NCBI GenBank assembly: GCA_027563935.2
Contig: CM050449.1
Coordinates: 92,895,176-92,959,175, forward strand
Direction: 5' to 3'
From: Costus lasius
Taxonomy: Eukaryota > Streptophyta > Magnoliopsida > Zingiberales > Costaceae
DNA: 64,000 nt
Shown: positions 58,979 through 64,000 of the stretch, piece after piece
How positions within the stretch are numbered: position 1 is the stretch's first letter
Layout: every line of letters begins with the position of its first letter
The notes under the pieces: model-generated
Seen by the model: only the letters and a program-made list of their open reading frames with translations
Database searches by the model: none
What the model was told of the DNA's origin: nothing
Position numbers and translations under genes: made by a program

Positions 58979-59407
58979 GATGATTGATCTTTGGCCCCTT
59001 TGTATTATTCTTGATTAATTAGCATGATTAATAAGAGTAGGATGTGATTTGTGCTCTCATTAGTTCTCGCTAATGAATAATGAGCTAGGACTCATAGTTG
59101 AGAGTGTTTGCATTGGGAAATGTAAACCAAAAATATAATGTATAGTACATGGAAAAAATAAAATAAATAATGAATCTAATATATTTTGATTTTCTAAAAG
59201 TAAATGGAGGTCAACTCGTATGGCACAATTTCCATTTGAATAATCAAACAATATAGTTATTCTCTACTGGAGAACTCAATCTTGATAACTGTTGGCTGCG
59301 TATTTTTAGTACAAAAGAAAAATCAATCAATTTACTGATGGAGGATGATTAGCAAATTTCTTGAGTTCAAGGGGCAATCATGTGAGTTAGAATTTTTACC
59401 ATACTCC
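58979..59407 (+). other. PR-1 3' region
   Basis: Stop TAA followed by AT-rich sequence with AATAAG (about 59,031) and AATAATGAG (about 59,075) as polyadenylation candidates. GATGATTGATCTTT after the stop recurs after the PR-1 fragment at the window end. Confidence 0.5.
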
Positions 59408-59624
59408 CATGGAACAGGAAAATTGTTATATGCGATGCCATCGCATATAATAATATGCGATGAACCGATGATATGATGACATGTTTTATCATGTTGGGAT
59501 TGGGATGTGTGCGATGCCATTCCTAAAAATCATTTGCTTAGGGTTGAATATTCTGCTCGTCCCCATGCCATTTTCGGGTTCCGCTCGTCCCCGTTGTTAT
59601 CATCCGCTACTCCCCGTTCCCTTG

Positions 59625-59632
59625 CTGCTCCA
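59625..59632 (+). other. Target-site duplication of the hAT-like MITE, left copy
   Basis: CTGCTCCA, against CTGCTCCG at 60,587-60,594 on the other side. The uninterrupted right arm of the MULE reads CTGCTCCG at the matching place. Confidence 0.8.
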
Positions 59633-60586
59633 TAGGGATGGCAGTCGGGTACAATTTTAGCGGGTACCCGCGCTACTCGAACCCGATTATAGGTAATCGG
59701 GTAGTTATTAATCGGGTTCGGTTCGGGTATGGGTAATAAAAATGCTACTCGAGTCGGGTTCGGATAGTATAGTTCGGATATCCACTACCCGAACTCGATT
59801 ATATATATTGTTGAACTTGCTATATATATTGTTAAACTGGTTAAAACATAACCAAATTCAACGATATATATAGCAAGTTCGACAATAATTATTGTCGAAC
59901 TTGCTATATATATTGTCGAACTTGCTATAAAAGAACCAGTTCGACGATATATATAGCAAGTTCGATAATAATTATTGTCGAACTTGCTATATATATCGTC
60001 GAACTTAGTTATGTTTGAACCAGTTCGACGATATATATAACAAGTTCGACAATAATAATTATTGTCGAACTTATTATATATATCGTCGAACTTGCTATAA
60101 ATGATATATATAACAAGTTCGACGATAATTATTGTTTATTGTCGAACTTATTATATATATCGTCGAACTTGCTATAAACGATATATATAACAAGTTCGAC
60201 GATAATTATTGTCGAACTTGCTATATATATCGTCGAACTTGCTATAAAATTTTGTAGTTTATTTTTTTTATAAATATATTTATTAAGCTGAAAGCCTAAA
60301 ACAATTATGTCATATATAATAATCGGGTCGGGTTTAGCGGGTACCCATTAAACCCGACCCGTATATGTAAATGGGTATACAAATGATTTAAGGTGCTTAT
60401 ATGTAAATTGGGTATTTATAGGGTTCGGGTAGTATATGGGTAGTAAAATTGTATTCGGGGTCGGGTTTGGGTAGCAGTGTTAGAAAAAAATCGAGTAGAT
60501 AATCGGGTAGGGATAATCAGGTAGTTAGTCGGGTTCGGTTATGGGTAGTGCAAAAAATGCGGGTACCCGACCCGTTGCCATCCCTA
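59633..60586. mobile_element. hAT-like MITE with internal palindromic repeats
   Basis: 954 bases. Ends TAGGGATGGCAGTCGGGTAC and (reverse complement of the right end) TAGGGATGGCAACGGGTCGG. Eight-base target duplication with one mismatch, the hAT length. Subterminal AACCCGA/TCGGGT words on both sides; the middle consists of the palindromic array. No transposase. Confidence 0.85.
59790..60245. repeat. Array of near-perfect palindromes (TTCGACGATATATATAGCAA / TTGCTATATATATCGTCGAA)
   Basis: About five units centred on AATAATTATT, at roughly 59,886, 59,970, 60,057, 60,128 and 60,205. The unit at 59,938-60,006 is a palindrome of about 66 bases with one mismatch. Units share the GTTCGAC and GTCGAAC arms and the TATATATA spacers. 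Confidence 0.9.
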
Positions 60587-60740
60587 CTGCTCCGCCCTCC
60601 TCCCTCACGCTCTCTCTTAGGATGTGGTCCCCGGCTTCCGACGACTGTCTCCCATCTCCGGCGACCAACTCCTGGCGGAGGCAATCGCTCGCTGCTCCGC
60701 CCTCCGCCCTCTGCCCTAGGCCAAGGACAGGGCCGAGGAG

Positions 60741-61037
60741 ATGAAGATCAAGACAAAAGCCACAGCGGCACAGGCGCATCAGGCTGCGGACACTGCAGGC
60801 GATAAGGCGAAGGGGATGGTGGAGGAATGCACGAGAAAGGCGAGGGAGATGGCCGAGGCCGCCAAAACCAAGACAAATTGTGCAGGGGAGAGGGTGAAGG
60901 AGACGATGGAGGACGGCATAGACAAAGCCAAGGAGCGAATGGAGATGGCGAAGGACAAGAAGGAGGGCGCGAGCAGGGAAGCGGAGATGGTGGAGGAAAT
61001 GGGGGAGAAGACAAAACAGACGATGGAGCAGATGTGA
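60741..61037 (+). CDS. LEA-like (group 3) small protein or fragment inside the MULE
   Basis: 98 codons from ATG 60,741 to TGA. The protein is rich in Lys, Glu, Ala and Met and lacks hydrophobic segments, with 11-residue-type motifs such as AGDKAKGMVEECTRKAREMA and KAKERMEMAKDKKEGA. This resembles LEA_4/group 3 LEA proteins, which form amphipathic helices on drying. It is shorter than usual for the family, and the other frames are also open because of base composition, so selection is unproven. I take it as captured host sequence, with moderate trust. Confidence 0.55.
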   Translation: MKIKTKATAAQAHQAADTAGDKAKGMVEECTRKAREMAEAAKTKTNCAGERVKETMEDGIDKAKERMEMAKDKKEGASREAEMVEEMGEKTKQTMEQM

Positions 61038-61301
61038 GAAGTAGCCAAGGAGACAAATTGCATGAGATCAAGGAGACCGCCACGGGGAAGCATTAAAGTC
61101 CATCTATTTCTTTTACCTACTTCCTCGATCGATGAGAGACACAGTTGCTTGACTTTTTTTTGTTTTGGATATCGGAAACAGCTTTTCTTTAAAGTGGAAG
61201 AAGATGCTCAAATCATTTGTTCTTGTGGCTCTAACAAATTGAGTGCTTTGCTCCCTTACCCTTCCTTTCCTTCCCACTCCGCACTGCGTGAACCGACCAG
61301 T

Positions 61302-61560
61302 CTCCACCAGGAGTTGGTCGCCGAAGATGGGAGACAGTCGTCGAAGTCGGCGAACACATCCCAAGAGAGAGCGCGAGGGCGGAGAGCGGAGCAGCGAGAG
61401 AACGGGGAGGAGCAGATGATGACAACGGGGACGAGCAGAGCCCGGAAATGGCGGGGGACGAGCAGAACATTCAATGAGTTTTTAGAAATGGCATCGCACA
61501 TATCCTAAGATAATAAAACGTGTCAACATATCACCAGTTCATCGCATATAACAATTTTCC
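61302..61560. repeat. Right terminal inverted repeat of the MULE (uninterrupted)
   Basis: Reverse complement of the left arm, without the hAT-like insertion. Ends ACAATTTTCC before the CGTGGAACA duplication. The ORFs on either strand here (61,062-61,508) are TIR sequence, not genes. Confidence 0.85.
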
Positions 61561-61569
61561 CGTGGAACA

Positions 61570-63913
61570 AGGAGGGATTTTGGGACAAATGATCGATTTT
61601 GACCGTTGATTAGTGAGGCAATAAAAAGAAAAAGAAATTATCCAATTTTCACCATGATTTGATGGACAAAAGCGGGAAAGAAAAGACAAAAATGAAAGAA
61701 AAATAAAAGCTCCGTGTCAGGTGATATTTATTTTGTTTTCTTCTCTCTCTAATTCAATATATTTTTCATTTTTTTTCTTTTTAATTTTTTTGTCAAGGAA
61801 ACTCGGCTTGAAAAGAAATACCCTGCTTTAAAAATGGAGATAAATTCCTACCGTGAGGGATCATTTGCGGTAGGGTGGTGCTTGAATCTCTAATCCTATT
61901 TAATTAAGCTCAAATTCTAGACTTGCATTCAAAATTCAGATCTTACCTTGCTCTCTGATTTACCGAATTTGTTGAATACAGATCCAAACCCTGTCTCCTA
62001 CTGTTACCCACTAGTTGTTATAACAACATCAAAGTAATCAGCCGACCTCGGATCAAACCCAAGTCCATTTCATTTGGCCCAGTACTCGGTAGCAAGCCCT
62101 AACCTTTGCTAATTGAACCATGAGCGAAAGTCACCACTGAGTTCATCACTATGCCGCCAGGAACCATCACCAGCATTAAAGAACCAAGGTAAATCGCAGA
62201 ATAGACCTTTGAAGAAATCATTAGTTTGGGACAACCTAGGAAAATTACTCCCTCATCTCTCGATTAGCTACTCAAGTCTTGCTACTGCCTTGGGCGATCA
62301 TATTTTTAGTCTCTTTGAATTTTGTTGAGTTCTACCGTGTCACCACTTGTTTCACTAGATCGAACCGAAATGCACCACTAAATTATGCTGTAAATTGAAA
62401 CTACATGTCATTATCTTATAGTTACTCGGCTGATGAGAGAGATATTGCTTCCATCATTGTTTGTAATACACCATCATCACTTAATCATTGTTGCAAATAG
62501 TAGAAAACCTAGAAGCAATTGAGATGCTGATGAGTACCTAGGTCAGCTCAAACTCAATCCAACTTGGCTCCATACAAAACTAGTTTTAGTGCAATAGAAT
62601 TGATACAATAAATGAGTTTGATTTGTTTTGCTTGCCACCATTAACCAATTTAAATGACTTCTTTAACACTCAACCATCTTTTTGCTAGGCGAATCCAAGT
62701 TAAATGCAATCTTGAGTAGAATCTACATTCAGTCCAAAATTCAAACATGGCCCGATATGTCTCCTCCTCTTAGTTGTTAAAGTTTTACTCCAAATTAGAA
62801 GCTAACATCAATCCACACTTGGCTCAATGTGTAATCCAAATCAACCTGATCTACTCCAATAGTGCCTTAATCAAATTCAGATCTAATCAATTCGCAACAA
62901 TCTAATGATTCAATTCAACTTCAATTAAAATAAAATTTTGTTACAAGCGAACCTAATTGCAATAATTAACATTAGATCGCACTCGATTCACACAATAACA
63001 TGATATTTGATTTGAGAAAAAACCAACTAGGGTAATTGGGTCCAGTCTGCTAGTATGATGCTTGATCCAGCATGCTCAGCCTAACCCAGTGTTTGGCCCA
63101 GTCTACATATTTTGACTCACTCGATCTAGTCCCATCAATTATATATCATTTTCTAACTCAATTCATTTGACTGAATTGCCTAGTGGCCCAAACACTAGGT
63201 TAACATAGTTGACCTAAGTCAACCCTCTAATGGTTAACTCATGCACATCAGCCCTCTAAAGGCTAATTCAACTTCATCAGCACTCAAAAGCAAATTCAAT
63301 CACATTAGCCCTCTAATGACTAACTTAGTCTCATCAGCACTTCATACGTGATTTCTTATATGTATAAAGGACTTTTTCAAGCTATTTAATTTCCAAATCA
63401 ACTCATTTTCCTTCACTTTTGCATTTATTTAAATTTCATTTCGTCTATTTATTTAGAATCTTCACTTCTACTTATTTTTGCAACATTTTAGAGTGAAAAG
63501 AGCCAAATCTAATGTAATTTCAAAGATTTATTGCTACAAGACAATTCTAGATGTTAAAACATAGTTTTCCAATAAATTTCATACAAATCGAAGCTTATAG
63601 GAAATTATGGTCTACCCAGGAAATTCATCATAGTCGTAATCTTGAGAAGAGCATATAAGAAATTGTCATTGGATCAAAACAATCTATGAGGCCATGAAGT
63701 TCTCGGATCTAAAATTAATGTTCCTCTACAATACGAATCTCAGCCCTACTGTGATATCTATCGTGGTTATAATTCTCTAGGGTCACCTTTTGCAGAAATT
63801 AACAAAGAAGATCATGGTTTGCCCATGATTATGATCACAACCTTGATTCTATCAAACTTACTTCATAAAAACTCATAGAAAGAATCATGATCGGGCTATA
63901 AAATCTTTCATAC
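61570..63913. other. Intergenic stretch, no gene seen
   Basis: AT-rich with no coding domain. The only structure found is the 30-bp tandem repeat at 63,216-63,342. An ORF at 62,113-62,328 shows nothing recognisable. Confidence 0.45.
63216..63342 (+). repeat. Tandem repeat, four units of about 30 bp (CATCAGCCCTCTAATGGCTAA)
   Basis: CCCTCTAA occurs at 63,222, 63,252 and 63,309, with a decayed unit between (CACTCAAAAGC). The AACTCAATCACATCAG half drifts more. Confidence 0.75.
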
Positions 63914-63914
63914 C

Positions 63915-63986
63915 CTTAGTGGCGGAACCTTCATCATCTGTAACTACAACCCTCCAGGCAACTATGTGGGTGAGCGGCCATACTGA
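63915..63986 (+). pseudogene. 3' fragment of a second PR-1 gene
   Basis: Matches the PR-1 coding end from [20 protein letters not shown] to RPY, then a TGA stop and the same GATGATTGATCTTT 3' sequence. Upstream the match stops abruptly. Five differences from 58,487-58,978, all at third positions or stop-for-stop. Either a truncated duplicate or the last part of a gene whose 5' part has been displaced. Runs to the window edge. Confidence 0.85.
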
Positions 63987-64000
63987 GATGATTGATCTTT

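Larger units (their letters stand above)
59417..60680. repeat. Left terminal inverted repeat of the MULE (interrupted)
   Basis: Pairs with 61,302-61,560 through words such as CTGCTCGTCCCC, TGTGCGATGCCATTCCTAAA, GACTGTCTCCCATCTCCGGC and CAACTCCTGGCGGAG. It has an extra CATCGCATATAATAATATGC near its end and is split by the hAT-like MITE at 59,633-60,586. Confidence 0.85.
59417..61560. mobile_element. MULE with long terminal inverted repeats and a LEA-like ORF (Pack-MULE-like)
   Basis: 2,144 bases from GGAAAATTGTTATATGCGAT to its reverse complement ATCGCATATAACAATTTTCC. Flanks CATGGAACA (59,408-59,416) and CGTGGAACA (61,561-61,569) are a 9-bp target duplication with one mismatch. Arms extend inwards to about 60,680 and from 61,302, matching over roughly 260-300 bases once the inner insertion is removed. 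Between them is a 98-codon LEA-like ORF and no transposase, so it would need transposase from elsewhere. Capture of host sequence is inferred from the ORF. Confidence 0.85.

Noticed and set aside
60748..61096. Minus-strand and alternative-frame ORFs over the LEA-like gene
   Set aside because: Shadows of the AAG/GAG-rich sequence; only the + frame from 60,741 gives a plausible helix-forming protein.

Overview
The window is nuclear DNA of a flowering plant. It holds a spliced mitochondrial gene with canonical plant introns, an intronless PR-1 defence gene, and many Ty1/copia, Ty3/gypsy (Athila-type), MULE-like and hAT-like elements in AT-rich, repeat-dense sequence. The accession is not given; a monocot is possible but the sequence does not prove it.

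Layout. 1-9,811: a decayed Athila-type Ty3/gypsy element on the + strand (gag end, protease, RT-RNase H, integrase, Athila ORF-1-like gene, minisatellite, 3' LTR); its 5' end lies outside the window. 9,812-14,640: LTR debris, a broken minus-strand gene resembling plant Ulp1-type transposon proteins, and purine-rich minisatellites. 15,415-50,799: one intact gene on the + strand, SDH1 (succinate dehydrogenase flavoprotein subunit). I resolve 16 coding exons that join in frame to 627 codons plus stop. Its size comes from two inflated introns. Intron 5 carries a young 4,963-bp copia element with near-identical LTRs and an open polyprotein. Intron 15 (21.8 kb) is a nest of minus-strand copia elements split by later copia insertions, a 778-bp MULE-like MITE, an LTR fragment and a tandem-repeat-bearing element. 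50,800-57,400: 3' flank and a second copy of that tandem-repeat family. 58,487-58,978: an intact PR-1 (CAP superfamily) gene with TATA box and CAA-repeat leader. 59,417-61,560: a 2.1-kb MULE with long terminal inverted repeats that encloses a LEA-like ORF and carries a 954-bp palindrome-filled hAT-like MITE inside its left arm. The last 87 bases are a 3' fragment of a second PR-1 copy.

SDH1 and PR-1 are the only genes that look functional as host genes; they are unrelated in role. The rest is transposable-element stratigraphy, several layers of which can be ordered in time from target-site duplications and from one element interrupting another. The most unusual items are: the MULE whose right arm serves as an empty-site control for the hAT-like insertion in its left arm; the near-perfect palindrome array inside that insertion; the two-copy family of tandem arrays with covarying hairpins; a GC-AG intron in SDH1; and a PR-1 fragment that differs from the intact gene only at synonymous sites.
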